Shown: positions 8,579-20,027 of the stretch, in pieces
Layout of the letters: each line of letters opens with the position of its first letter
How positions within the stretch are numbered: position 1 is the stretch's first letter
Assembly: GCA_001002135.1 (NCBI GenBank)
Contig: LCLP01000003.1
Span: 1 to 38,413 of the forward strand
Direction of reading: 5' to 3'
Length of the DNA stretch: 38,413 bases
Origin: Candidatus Pacebacteria bacterium GW2011_GWA1_46_10
GTDB lineage: Bacteria; Patescibacteriota; Microgenomatia; UBA1400; PJMF01
Made by a program: the position numbers and the translations under genes
Notes under the pieces: model-generated
The model's database searches: none
What the model was told of the DNA's origin: nothing
What the model saw: the letters and a program-made list of their open reading frames with translations, nothing else

Positions 8579-9781
8579 TTAAAATTGGCTAGTCAAACTG
8601 TAGATCGGCATGATGATGGCAATCACCATGGCGCCGACACCAAGACCCAAGACCACCATGATCAGTGGCTCCATAGCGGCTGTCAGGTTTTTCACCGCCT
8701 GTTCACTTTCTGATTCAAAGTATTTAGAGAGTTTTAAAAGTACTTCGTCCAATTTGCCTGTTTCCTCACCGACCGCCAACATTTGATGGAGTATTCCGGG
8801 AAACAAGTCATAGACCGACATCGCTCGAGAAAGCGGCACGCCTTTTTCCACTTTCTGGGCTACTTCACTCATCGCGTCCCGGTATAAAATACTGCCCATG
8901 GCCGCCGAGACTATATTCAACGAACTCAAGAGCGGGACCCCAGAACTTAAAAGCAAGGACAGTGTTCTGGCAAAGTTCGTCAAAATAATTTTTTGCCGCA
9001 GATTACCGATGATCGGCACTTTCAATAACCACTGATCAATCTTGTGTTGGCCAAGTGAGGTCTTGTACCAATTGCGCAAGGCCGCCACCCCGCCAACCGT
9101 CAATAAAATAAAGGCCCACCAAAAACGAGTCAGAAAATTAGCGATGGAAATGAGAATCAGGGTGGGTAAAGGCAGCTCGGCCCCAAAGTCCTTGTACATA
9201 TCTGTGAGTTTGGGGATCACAAACACCATCATCACAAAGCCAACAATCACCATCGCAATCAAGACAATAACTGGATAAATCATGGCACCCTTCGTTTTAC
9301 CCCGAAACTCTTTGTCTTTCTCCAAGTTCTCGGCCAATTTATCCATCACTTTATCCAACACCCCACCTACCTCGCCGGCCTTGACTAACTGGATATAAAT
9401 TCGATCGAAAACATCAGGTTGTCTCTCCAAAGCTTTGGCAAAAGCGTTGCCGCTTTCAATTTCACGCAAGAGGTTACTCACCACTTCGGCCATTGCCGGG
9501 TTGTTTTGATCACGCAAAATACTCAAGCCAGTGGCCAACGGCAAACCGGCACTGACCATCGTGGCCAACTGGCGGGTGAAGTTCACTAGGTCATCATGCC
9601 TCACTTTATTGAGAAATCCAGTCATGAACGACAGGCCGGTGTCACTCTGAGCTATGACATCAATTACCAACAGCCCGCGATTCATCAGCACGCCAGCTGC
9701 CTGCTGACGGTTTTGCGCTTCCACCTTGCCCTTGACTGTTTCACCGTGCGCGTTTTTGGCCGTATAAGAAAAAATCGACAT
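8579..9781 (-). CDS. pilC: Type IV pilus inner-membrane platform protein
   Basis: GspF/PilC family throughout: FTRQLATMVSAGLPLATGL, AVGEETGKLDEVL. Confidence 0.95.
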   Translation of the reverse strand: MSIFSYTAKNAHGETVKGKVEAQNRQQAAGVLMNRGLLVIDVIAQSDTGLSFMTGFLNKVRHDDLVNFTRQLATMVSAGLPLATGLSILRDQNNPAMAEVVSNLLREIESGNAFAKALERQPDVFDRIYIQLVKAGEVGGVLDKVMDKLAENLEKDKEFRGKTKGAMIYPVIVLIAMVIVGFVMMVFVIPKLTDMYKDFGAELPLPTLILISIANFLTRFWWAFILLTVGGVAALRNWYKTSLGQHKIDQWLLKVPIIGNLRQKIILTNFARTLSLLLSSGVPLLSSLNIVSAAMGSILYRDAMSEVAQKVEKGVPLSRAMSVYDLFPGILHQMLAVGEETGKLDEVLLKLSKYFESESEQAVKNLTAAMEPLIMVVLGLGVGAMVIAIIMPIYSLTSQF

Positions 9782-9796
9782 ACTGTGCCTAATTGG

Positions 9797-10906
9797 TTAC
9801 GGTTGTCCCTCACCCAACAGCCGATTTAACTCCGTGGGGCGGAAGGCCGTCATTATCGCTCTCTCTTTAGAAATGACACCCTGTTGGACTAACCTTAATA
9901 AGTCATTTTCGATGAGCGTCATGCCATCAGCGGTGGAGGTTTGAATAACATTATCAATCTGGTGAGTCTTGTTCTCGCGAATGAGATTGCGAATGGCTGA
10001 GTTGGCAATCATTAACTCAAAAACTGCTTGCATTCCGCCACTACTCCTTGGCACCAGGCGTTGAGAAGCCACCACTCGTAAAGTGGCGGCCAACTGCATC
10101 CTGACCTGATCTTGCTGGTGAGCCGGGAAAACGTCGATGATTCGATCTACCGTCTGGGCAGCGGTGGCCGTGTGCAAAGTCGCCAATACTAAATGACCAG
10201 TCTCAGCGATCGTAATCGCTGAAGCAATCGTCTCAAAGTCACGCATCTCGCCAATTAATACCACATCTGGATCCTCACGCAGAGCCGAGCGCAACGCCAA
10301 GTCCCAAGAGTGAGTGTCACGATTCACTTCTCGCTGGGAAATAATGCTTTTATCGGGCACATAGACAAACTCGATTGGGTCTTCAACCGTGATAATATGC
10401 TCGCTTCTGGTGTGGTTAATTTCATCAATTACGGCCGCCAGGGTGGTTGACTTGCCCTCACCCGTCGGACCAGTGACTAAAATAAGTCCTTGTGAAAAAT
10501 GACTTAATTGATGAAAGAGTGCGGGCAGCCCCAGCTCATCAACAGTGCGAATTTTGGTTGGGATCAGCCGCAGTGCGGCGGCTAACTGACCTTTTTCATA
10601 ATAGACATTCACCCTGAATCGAGCTTGCTCATTATATTGATAGCCAAAGTCGAGTTCTTTATTGGCGCGCAAGTATTCCAACTGCTCGGGTGACAAAAGT
10701 GAGCCAATCAGTTGTTCAGCCAACTCTTGGGTGAGCGGCACGGTGTTTTCCGCTGGTGCCAATTGACCGTTTACCCGCAGATGAGGTGGAGAACCAACTA
10801 AAAAATGAAGATCTGACCCATCACGTTGGATTAAAGTATCCAACAGTAATTGGATGTTGAGAGGCTGGTTGGTGAGTTGAGGTTGAATGGGCTCTGACAT
10901 TATCAT
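9797..10906 (-). CDS. pilT: PilT-like type IV pilus ATPase
   Basis: GSDLHFLVGSPPHLRVNG, Walker A GPTGEGKST, EDPIEFVY, LRSALREDPDVVLIGEMRD, ETGHLVLATLHT. Confidence 0.95.
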   Translation of the reverse strand: MIMSEPIQPQLTNQPLNIQLLLDTLIQRDGSDLHFLVGSPPHLRVNGQLAPAENTVPLTQELAEQLIGSLLSPEQLEYLRANKELDFGYQYNEQARFRVNVYYEKGQLAAALRLIPTKIRTVDELGLPALFHQLSHFSQGLILVTGPTGEGKSTTLAAVIDEINHTRSEHIITVEDPIEFVYVPDKSIISQREVNRDTHSWDLALRSALREDPDVVLIGEMRDFETIASAITIAETGHLVLATLHTATAAQTVDRIIDVFPAHQQDQVRMQLAATLRVVASQRLVPRSSGGMQAVFELMIANSAIRNLIRENKTHQIDNVIQTSTADGMTLIENDLLRLVQQGVISKERAIMTAFRPTELNRLLGEGQP

Positions 10907-10911
10907 CCCTT

Positions 10912-12684
10912 TTATTTAGACTCTGCTACTCGCAGTACTTCTTCAATAGTGGTAACTCCCTCCAAAGCCTTGATATAACCATCCTGCTTCATCAGGAGCA
11001 TCCCGTTATCAACGGCCGCTTTCTCCAGCTCAGCGTCAGACTTGCCTTCGATAATCAGGTGACTGACTTGCTCACTAACTGGCAAGACCTCAAAAATGCC
11101 GATGCGGCCAAGGTAGTCAGGCTCGGTCGTTGGCCGGGTGGCCGCCGGCCGGTACAACACCAATTTATTAGGATCGGTCTTACTTTTTTGGCACCACTGG
11201 GTATAGCGTTCACCCAACACCTGCTTCACGTCCTCTACCACCGCCGGGTCAGGAGTGTATTGTTCCTTGTAAGCAGGATTGATCTGCCGTAGCACCCGTT
11301 GAGCCATAATCAGCGTCACGGTGGAGGAGAGTAGAAACGCCTCTGCCCCCATATCTAGTAACCGCGGGATCGCCCCGGCAGCTGAGTTCGTGTGCAAAGT
11401 GGATAACACCAAATGGCCCGTTAATGAAGCCTGGATCGCTAACTCGGCCGTCTCGGCATCACGAATTTCTCCCACCATGATAATGTTAGGGTCCTGACGC
11501 AGGAAAGAGCGCAGCGCGGTGGCAAAGGTCAAACCAGCTTGAGGATTCACCTGGACTTGGCTGATACCAGGAATTTGGTACTCCACTGGATCCTCAATCG
11601 TCATGATGTTGACTTTAGGAGTATTTAGTTGATGTAGCACTGAGTACAAAGTCGTCGTTTTACCAGAGCCAGTGGGACCAGTGACCAGAATAATGCCGCG
11701 AGGGACTTTAATTAAATCTTGTAAATGTTTGAGCGCCAATCCCGTCAAACCTAACTCTTCCAAAGAGGGGACTGCGGCATTTTTCTGCAGGAGCCGCATC
11801 ACCACTTTTTCACCGTGAATCGTCGGTAGGGTGGAAATACGCAGGTCAATTTCCTTCCCATCAGCGATGTAATTAAAACGGCCGTCCTGCGGGATCCGTC
11901 GTTCGTCGATTTTGAGGTTAGCCAAGATCTTAATGCGTGAAACTACGGCATCATGAACGCTCTGCGGCAGAACCAGCCGCTCAGTCAAGATCCCATCAAT
12001 CCGATAACGCACCTTCGTCTTGCCAATCTGAGGTTCAATATGAATGTCCGAAGCTCGCGCTTTGACCGCAAAATCCAAGACCGTCTCTACGATGCGATTG
12101 ATCGGCGCGTCTCTCACTACTTCAGCGCGCGAGGGAGTATCAGCCTTGACAATTTTTTCAGCCCGCAAGTCATTTTGTTCCAAAGCCTGGGTCACTTCAG
12201 AAGAAAGATCTTGAGAGAATTGTTCCGTGAGCGCTTTTTCCAGCTCTGAGGGGACGGCCGCGGCCACCTCCAGACTAAGACCGGTTTTCTGCTTCAAAAA
12301 ATTAACCGCCGCCAAGTCCAGTGGGTCGCTCATGGCCACTTTTAGCACCCGGTTTTCTTTGTCATACGCGTACGGCAACACTTTGTAGCGGCGGGCCACC
12401 CCTTCGCCAACTAGATTTAAGGCCTCAGGCGAAGCGCTCATTTCCGTCACGCGGACTAAGGAGAGATTGTTAAAAGTGGCTTTGGCTTGGGCAATCTCCA
12501 GCTCTGAGGCCAACTTTTTCCCCAGTAACAACTCTTCAAAAGTCTTACCTGTAATCAACTGTTCACTTTTGATTTGATTGAGCTGCTCCTCAGTCAATTT
12601 TTTATCACGCACCAGAATATCGAGAAAATGCTGGGGCGTAACAGAAACAGGGGCTGCTGGTGAAACCTGGGCAGGCTCGGTCAT
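10912..12684 (-). CDS. pilB: Type IV pilus assembly ATPase
   Basis: T2SSE_N-like region, ASDIHIEPQ, Walker A GPTGSGKTTT, FLRQDPNIIMVGEIRDAETAELAIQASLTGHLVLSTLHTN. Confidence 0.95.
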   Translation of the reverse strand: MTEPAQVSPAAPVSVTPQHFLDILVRDKKLTEEQLNQIKSEQLITGKTFEELLLGKKLASELEIAQAKATFNNLSLVRVTEMSASPEALNLVGEGVARRYKVLPYAYDKENRVLKVAMSDPLDLAAVNFLKQKTGLSLEVAAAVPSELEKALTEQFSQDLSSEVTQALEQNDLRAEKIVKADTPSRAEVVRDAPINRIVETVLDFAVKARASDIHIEPQIGKTKVRYRIDGILTERLVLPQSVHDAVVSRIKILANLKIDERRIPQDGRFNYIADGKEIDLRISTLPTIHGEKVVMRLLQKNAAVPSLEELGLTGLALKHLQDLIKVPRGIILVTGPTGSGKTTTLYSVLHQLNTPKVNIMTIEDPVEYQIPGISQVQVNPQAGLTFATALRSFLRQDPNIIMVGEIRDAETAELAIQASLTGHLVLSTLHTNSAAGAIPRLLDMGAEAFLLSSTVTLIMAQRVLRQINPAYKEQYTPDPAVVEDVKQVLGERYTQWCQKSKTDPNKLVLYRPAATRPTTEPDYLGRIGIFEVLPVSEQVSHLIIEGKSDAELEKAAVDNGMLLMKQDGYIKALEGVTTIEEVLRVAESK

Positions 12685-12689
12685 ATCTC

Positions 12690-13409
12690 ATGGAATATAA
12701 TGACAGAAGTCTTATGAGAAAAAAAGGTTTCGTACCACTCTTTTCTGCATCAATTCTACTCACTCTGCCAGAGGGAGTAGAGTACCGATCCGCAGTCAAT
12801 AGTTTTTTGGAGAATCAAGGCTCACGCTCACAGCCATTTTTTTTCAATCCCGACGGAGAGACCGTCACGATCGGCTTGGTACGAGAGTTGTTACGCCACA
12901 GTAGTTTTGCCCGGGCAGCAAGCGAGCCGCAAACGCTGATTGTGTGCGCCGTACATACCACCACTGTACCAGCCCAAAACGCTCTGCTGAAAATCGTCGA
13001 AGAACCACCAGCCAATACTCAACTCATTTTAGCTACTTACCCCGGCCGGACACTGCTGCCAACCTTGATCTCTCGCTGCCGGGAAATCATTTGGACCGAA
13101 TCGAACGACAAACCAACTGCCTCCAGTCCGCCCGAACAGGAGAGTCTTAAAAAATTTCTCATTCAACCTGAAGCTTTTTCTTATAGTGAGCTGATTGATT
13201 TAGCCGAAACCTTCAAAGATAATCAACTCACTCAACAAGTGTTGCGAGCCATCAGCCGCCAACTAGCAGCTGACAATGATCAACCAGTCACCTCGTTTGT
13301 GAGGCGAAGTTTGTTAGCAGCGCTGACTGCTTTGGAAAAAAATGGCAACATCCGGCTCGTCATGGAGCACTGTTTACTCCAAATCAGGCAACAGGCCGCT
13401 TCCACTTGA
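12690..13409 (+). CDS. holB: DNA polymerase III delta'-like (HolB) subunit
   Basis: QNALLKIVEEPPANTQLILAT...LISRCREI is delta'/AAA-clamp-loader-like. Track start 12660 overlaps pilB; ATG 12690 or 12714 more likely. Confidence 0.75.
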   Translation: MEYNDRSLMRKKGFVPLFSASILLTLPEGVEYRSAVNSFLENQGSRSQPFFFNPDGETVTIGLVRELLRHSSFARAASEPQTLIVCAVHTTTVPAQNALLKIVEEPPANTQLILATYPGRTLLPTLISRCREIIWTESNDKPTASSPPEQESLKKFLIQPEAFSYSELIDLAETFKDNQLTQQVLRAISRQLAADNDQPVTSFVRRSLLAALTALEKNGNIRLVMEHCLLQIRQQAAST

Positions 13410-13430
13410 GGTACAAGACTCTTCAAATAG

Positions 13431-15494
<2,064 letters not shown>

Positions 15495-15634
15495 GCAGAA
15501 AGGAACCTGAAAAAAATATTGTTTATTTTTCGACTGATCACTGAGAAAATCTGGCTGATTGGATAACAAAGCGTATACAGACATTTTCGAGATTTGAGAA
15601 GAAGAAAAATAAATAATATTTTTGAAAGGAAATT

Positions 15635-16579
15635 ATGAATAAAACTTACATCATCGGCCACACTAAACCTGATACTGATTCGGTCGTTGCCGCTATGGCA
15701 TTAGAGTATCTTTTCAAACATGAGCCGGCGTTCGGGTACAGTAAAGTAGAGGCCGTGATCACCGATCCACTGAATCCAGAAACAACGTATTTGTTTGAAA
15801 AATTCAGGGTGACCGCGCCCCAGGTAATTACGGCCAATGATATCGGCCAGCAAGATCAAGTCGTACTAGTGGATCACAATGAAGAATCGCAGCGTTTGGC
15901 GGGTTTGGCCAACGACCAAATCGTTGAGATCATCGACCACCACAAAGCTCACTTGAATCTTCCTCAGCCTATTTTTATGACTTTTAAAGTCTGGGGTTCC
16001 TCTAACACCATCATTTATTACCTCATGAAACAAAACGGGGTCAAACCTGATAAAACTCTCGCAAGCCTTATGCTTGCAGCCATTCTTTCTGACACCGTCG
16101 GCTACAAGTCGCCGATTACGACTGATAAAGACCGTAAGTTTGGGCAAGCCTTAGCTGAGCTGGCGGGTATCACTGATATCGATGCCTTTACGCTCGAGAT
16201 TTTCAAGGCCAAATCAAACATCTCTTCACTCACTGACGAACAAGTTGTTCGCAATGACTACAAAGTGTTTGATTTTGCCAAAAAAGTTTTCATTGATCAG
16301 TTGGAAACGGTTGAACAAGCAGAGATTTTAACTCAGAAAAAAGTGGCGCTCTTAAAAGCCATGGCCAAAGTCAAAGCCGAGGAAAAAGTCGATCTGCTGT
16401 TTGTCGCCATCACTGACATTCTGCAGGTCAACACGAAACTGTTAATCCTGGGTGATGAAGAGGCGCAAGTGGCGCAAAAAGCCTTTGGTGGTCAAGTCGC
16501 CGACAATATCCTTGATATCGGCTCAAAAATGTCACGCAAGAAAGAAATCGCCCCTGCCATTGAGAAAGCGTTGCAATAA
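15635..16579 (+). CDS. ppaC: Manganese-dependent inorganic pyrophosphatase (DHH/DHHA2)
   Basis: IGHTKPDTDSVVAA, VDHNE, IIDHH, AAILSDTVGYKSPITT; SD GAAAGGA upstream. Confidence 0.92.
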   Translation: MNKTYIIGHTKPDTDSVVAAMALEYLFKHEPAFGYSKVEAVITDPLNPETTYLFEKFRVTAPQVITANDIGQQDQVVLVDHNEESQRLAGLANDQIVEIIDHHKAHLNLPQPIFMTFKVWGSSNTIIYYLMKQNGVKPDKTLASLMLAAILSDTVGYKSPITTDKDRKFGQALAELAGITDIDAFTLEIFKAKSNISSLTDEQVVRNDYKVFDFAKKVFIDQLETVEQAEILTQKKVALLKAMAKVKAEEKVDLLFVAITDILQVNTKLLILGDEEAQVAQKAFGGQVADNILDIGSKMSRKKEIAPAIEKALQ

Positions 16580-16582
16580 CTT

Positions 16583-19303
16583 ATGAGCGAAAACCAAGAA
16601 AAACAACTACCAATTGAGGGTAAAACCGTGACTAATGGCAACGGTGGTCCGGTGATGGGCTCAATTGAGGAAACCAAGTTTGGCAAGGTGAAACACACCT
16701 CGATTATCACCGAGATGGAAAAATCGTACCTTGATTACGCCATGAGCGTCATTGTAGCTCGGGCTTTGCCTGATGTCCGCGATGGCATGAAACCAGTGCA
16801 CCGCCGAATCCTTTACTCGATGTATAAGAGCGGCATTGTGCCGGGCAGTGCGTATAAAAAATCAGCTCGGATTGTGGGAGACGTCTTAGGTAAATACCAC
16901 CCACACGGTGATTCATCGGTCTATATGGCCATGGTCCGCTTGGCCCAAAACTTTAGCATGCGCTACCCACTGGTTGATGGGCAGGGTAACTTCGGCTCAG
17001 TTGACGGCGATAGTCCAGCGGCCATGCGGTACACCGAAGCGCGGCTGGCCAAAATTGCCCAGGAACTGCTGGCTGACATCGGTAAAAACACTGTGCCGTT
17101 CGTCGACAACTTTGACGGTTCACTCCAAGAGCCGGCCGTCCTACCAACCCGATTACCAAATCTTCTCCTGATGGGTTCTGAGGGGATCGCGGTCGGCATG
17201 GCCACCAAGATTCCGCCACATAACTTGACGGAAGTGGGTAGCGCCATCATGGCCATGATTAAAAAAGGCAAGGCTACAGTCGAAACCCCGGTGCTCCCAG
17301 CCGCAGAAGCCAAGCAAAAGAGCGATTTAGCCAACAATCAAGCGATTGATGCCGTCGTCACTGCTGATCCTCACCAATTGGCCGGTGATTTCGACAGTAC
17401 CATCGAGTTCGAAGAGCTGATGACCGATATCCAAGGCCCAGATTTCCCCACCGCCGGCATCATGTATGACTTTAAAGCGATTCAAGAGGCTTACCGCACC
17501 GGCAAAGGTCGCATTGTCGTACGTGCCAAGGCCGATATCGAGGAAGACGGCAAAAATGGCTACAAAATCATCGTCACTGAACTACCATACCAAGTTAACA
17601 AAGCGCGCCTATTGATGAAAATTGCCGATCTGACCAGAAACAAAAAGATCGAGGGCATTAAAAATCTCAGAGATGAGTCGGACCGCAAGGGCATGCGCAT
17701 GGTGATCGAACTCAAGCGCGATGCCCGCCCTAAAGTCGTCCTCAACAAACTTTTTAAATACTCCGAACTGCAAGACACTTTCTCGATGAACATGGTGGCT
17801 TTGACTAGTGACGGCACGCCGCAGTTGATGAATTTGCGTCAAGTACTCAAAGAATACATCGAGCACCGCCAACTGGTGGTCGTCCGCCGCAGCCAACATG
17901 AATTGATCGAGGCCCGCGACCGCGCCCATATCCTGGAAGGTTTACTCATCGCCCTCAAAAATCTCGACGCGGTCATCGAAACGATCAAAAAATCCAAAGA
18001 CACTGATGCGGCGCGTGTCGCTTTGATCAAAAAGTTTGGCCTCTCTGAGCGACAGGCCATTGCTATTCTGGAAATGCAACTCAAGCGGTTGGCTGCACTC
18101 GAGCGTCAGAAAATCGAGGACGAATACAAAGCCATCAAAGAAAAGATGGACCAGCTGTTGAAACTCTTAACCTCACCCCAAGACATCCTCGACGTGATTA
18201 ATCAAGAAATGAAGGAAGTCATTAACACCTACGGCGATGAGCGCCGCACCAAACTGGTCAAAGGAAAAGTCGGTGAGTTTAGTGAAGAAGATTTGGTCGC
18301 CAATGAAACGACGGTCATTACCTTAACCGAGAGCGGCTACATTAAACGCATGAGTCCCGGCGCTCTGCGCTCCCAATCCAGAGGCGGGAAGGGGAGTGCG
18401 GGCCTGAAAATGAAGGAAGAGGATGTCCTGCAGGCGATCATCAGCTGTACCACTCATGACACGCTGCTCTTGTTCACCAACAAAGGCCGCGTGTTCCGAC
18501 TCAAGACGTACGAAATTCCTGAGGCATCTCGCCAAGCTAAGGGCACAGCGATCGTCAATCTCGTCAATTTACTACCAGAGGAGAGCGTTAGGGCCGTACT
18601 TTCTGTTGATCAGAAACAAGACGCGGAAAAATTCATTACCTTGGCCACTCGTGAGGGCTTAGTGAAGAAAACCGCCGTCAAACTCTACGAAAACATCCGC
18701 CAAAACGGGATTGTGGCTATCACCCTCAATAAAAATGACGAGCTAGTCTGGGGTCGAGTCACCACTGGGAAAGATCACCTTATGCTGGTGACTCATAATG
18801 GGAAATCGATTCGCTTTAGTGAAACCGAGGTTAAGACCTCCCAACGCGACACCAAGGGAGTGAAAGGTATCACTCTCAAAAAAGATGACTACGTGGTGGG
18901 GGTAGAAGCCTTCCCGGATGACAAAAAATATCTTGAGGACACCTCACTCCTGCTGGTCACCGAGAATGGCCTGGGTAAACGCACCCAACTGAAGTATTAT
19001 CCGGTCCAAAAACGCTCTGGTCTGGGGGTTAAGGTCTCGGAAATTACCAAAAAAACCGGCAAGGTCGCTTCCGCGCGTATCTTGAGTGACAGTAACAAAG
19101 AGGTAGTCATTAGCACTAAAGACGGTCAAACGATCAAACTCCCGATCAATAAAAGATCGATTCCAACACTGACTAGGCCAACTCAGGGCGTCATTTTAAT
19201 GAAACTTAAGAGTGACAATCCAGTCGTGGCGGTAGCCGTGACGAGCGAGTTGGAAGAAGCTCCCGAAAAAGCCGGAAAAACCAAAGAAACTAAACAAAAA
19301 TAA
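16583..19303 (+). CDS. gyrA: DNA gyrase subunit A
   Basis: [38 protein letters not shown], GyrA-box-like QSRGGKG. Confidence 0.96.
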   Translation: MSENQEKQLPIEGKTVTNGNGGPVMGSIEETKFGKVKHTSIITEMEKSYLDYAMSVIVARALPDVRDGMKPVHRRILYSMYKSGIVPGSAYKKSARIVGDVLGKYHPHGDSSVYMAMVRLAQNFSMRYPLVDGQGNFGSVDGDSPAAMRYTEARLAKIAQELLADIGKNTVPFVDNFDGSLQEPAVLPTRLPNLLLMGSEGIAVGMATKIPPHNLTEVGSAIMAMIKKGKATVETPVLPAAEAKQKSDLANNQAIDAVVTADPHQLAGDFDSTIEFEELMTDIQGPDFPTAGIMYDFKAIQEAYRTGKGRIVVRAKADIEEDGKNGYKIIVTELPYQVNKARLLMKIADLTRNKKIEGIKNLRDESDRKGMRMVIELKRDARPKVVLNKLFKYSELQDTFSMNMVALTSDGTPQLMNLRQVLKEYIEHRQLVVVRRSQHELIEARDRAHILEGLLIALKNLDAVIETIKKSKDTDAARVALIKKFGLSERQAIAILEMQLKRLAALERQKIEDEYKAIKEKMDQLLKLLTSPQDILDVINQEMKEVINTYGDERRTKLVKGKVGEFSEEDLVANETTVITLTESGYIKRMSPGALRSQSRGGKGSAGLKMKEEDVLQAIISCTTHDTLLLFTNKGRVFRLKTYEIPEASRQAKGTAIVNLVNLLPEESVRAVLSVDQKQDAEKFITLATREGLVKKTAVKLYENIRQNGIVAITLNKNDELVWGRVTTGKDHLMLVTHNGKSIRFSETEVKTSQRDTKGVKGITLKKDDYVVGVEAFPDDKKYLEDTSLLLVTENGLGKRTQLKYYPVQKRSGLGVKVSEITKKTGKVASARILSDSNKEVVISTKDGQTIKLPINKRSIPTLTRPTQGVILMKLKSDNPVVAVAVTSELEEAPEKAGKTKETKQK

Positions 19304-19322
19304 ATCTTTGCTCGTGAAGTAA

Positions 19323-19405
19323 GATACCCCTCCGTAGAAATGACTCCCGATATTTGCACTGCATTGCAATGCAAATTTGAGGGGTTATTTTGGCAAGAGG
19401 GTATC
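19323..19405. other. Compound stem-loop (three nested stems) between gyrA and tRNA-Ala
   Basis: GATACCCCTC/GAGGGTATC, AAATGACTCC/GGGGTTATTT and ATTTGCA/TGCAAAT pair in nested order. Confidence 0.7.
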
Positions 19406-19426
19406 GGCGCATCTAGTCAAGTTCTG

Positions 19427-19500
19427 TGGACCTGAGGGGATTCGAACCCCTGACCTTCTGCATGCCATGCAGACGCGCTAACCAACTGCGCTACAGGCCC
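19427..19500 (-). tRNA. tRNA-Ala, anticodon GGC
   Basis: Reverse complement GGGCCTGTAGCGCAGTTGGTTAGCGCGTCTGCATGGCATGCAGAAGGTCAGGGGTTCGAATCCCCTCAGGTCCA; G3-U70 alanine identity pair; no encoded CCA. Confidence 0.95.
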
Positions 19501-19530
19501 TTTCATTCATATTGTAAAAGAACGGCAGCG

Positions 19531-19560
19531 ATTGTACCATCAGCCACTCAAGTTTCACAA
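19531..19560 (-). promoter_or_regulatory. Candidate promoter for tRNA-Ala
   Basis: On minus strand TTGTGA - 18 nt - TACAAT, ~30 nt upstream of the tRNA. Confidence 0.45.
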
Positions 19561-19642
19561 CGCTTTGACACTTTTTTTATGATCTTTTTTGATATTCTTT
19601 GTACATGTGTCAACAGCCGCTTTTAAAGCGGAAAGCGGTTAT

Positions 19643-19651
19643 TTATCCACA
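19643..19651 (+). promoter_or_regulatory. Perfect DnaA-box consensus TTATCCACA
   Basis: Exact match in ORF-free DNA; single perfect copy seen. Confidence 0.45.
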
Positions 19652-20027
19652 GCCAGCAAAGAAAAAGTCATACAAAATTAGATTGATATACCAGAGAAAA
19701 TATTGAAAACCCGATATTAGCAGAAATAGAGGTTATCTGCTAATGTCCTAGAGTAATTCTATTGCGAGAAAGCAGCGAAGTAGGGAATAACCGATCATTT
19801 AACCCGTTCACAACAATAGTTTGTCCGTTCATGCCAACCCAAAATCAAAAAGGAGCGTGTTTTTCCACTCTTCGTTTGTTAACGATCGCCGACCAGCGAT
19901 TTTTATCACCTCACGGGACTTGCTGTCGTCCTCACATCACTTTAATTTAAACAATCGAAATATATATTAATAGTATTAATATACTATAAAAAATATCAAA
20001 TACTTTTTTAATATAAATCAATATGTA

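Noticed and set aside
9797-10906. Walker A GPTGEGKST in the PilT-like ATPase as a dead motif
   Set aside because: The essential GxxxxGK[ST] pattern is intact; position E is a tolerated variable residue.
12660-12690. holB start overlapping pilB start
   Set aside because: In-frame ATGs at 12690 and 12714 give a non-overlapping divergent arrangement; overlap is probably an artefact of longest-ORF calling.
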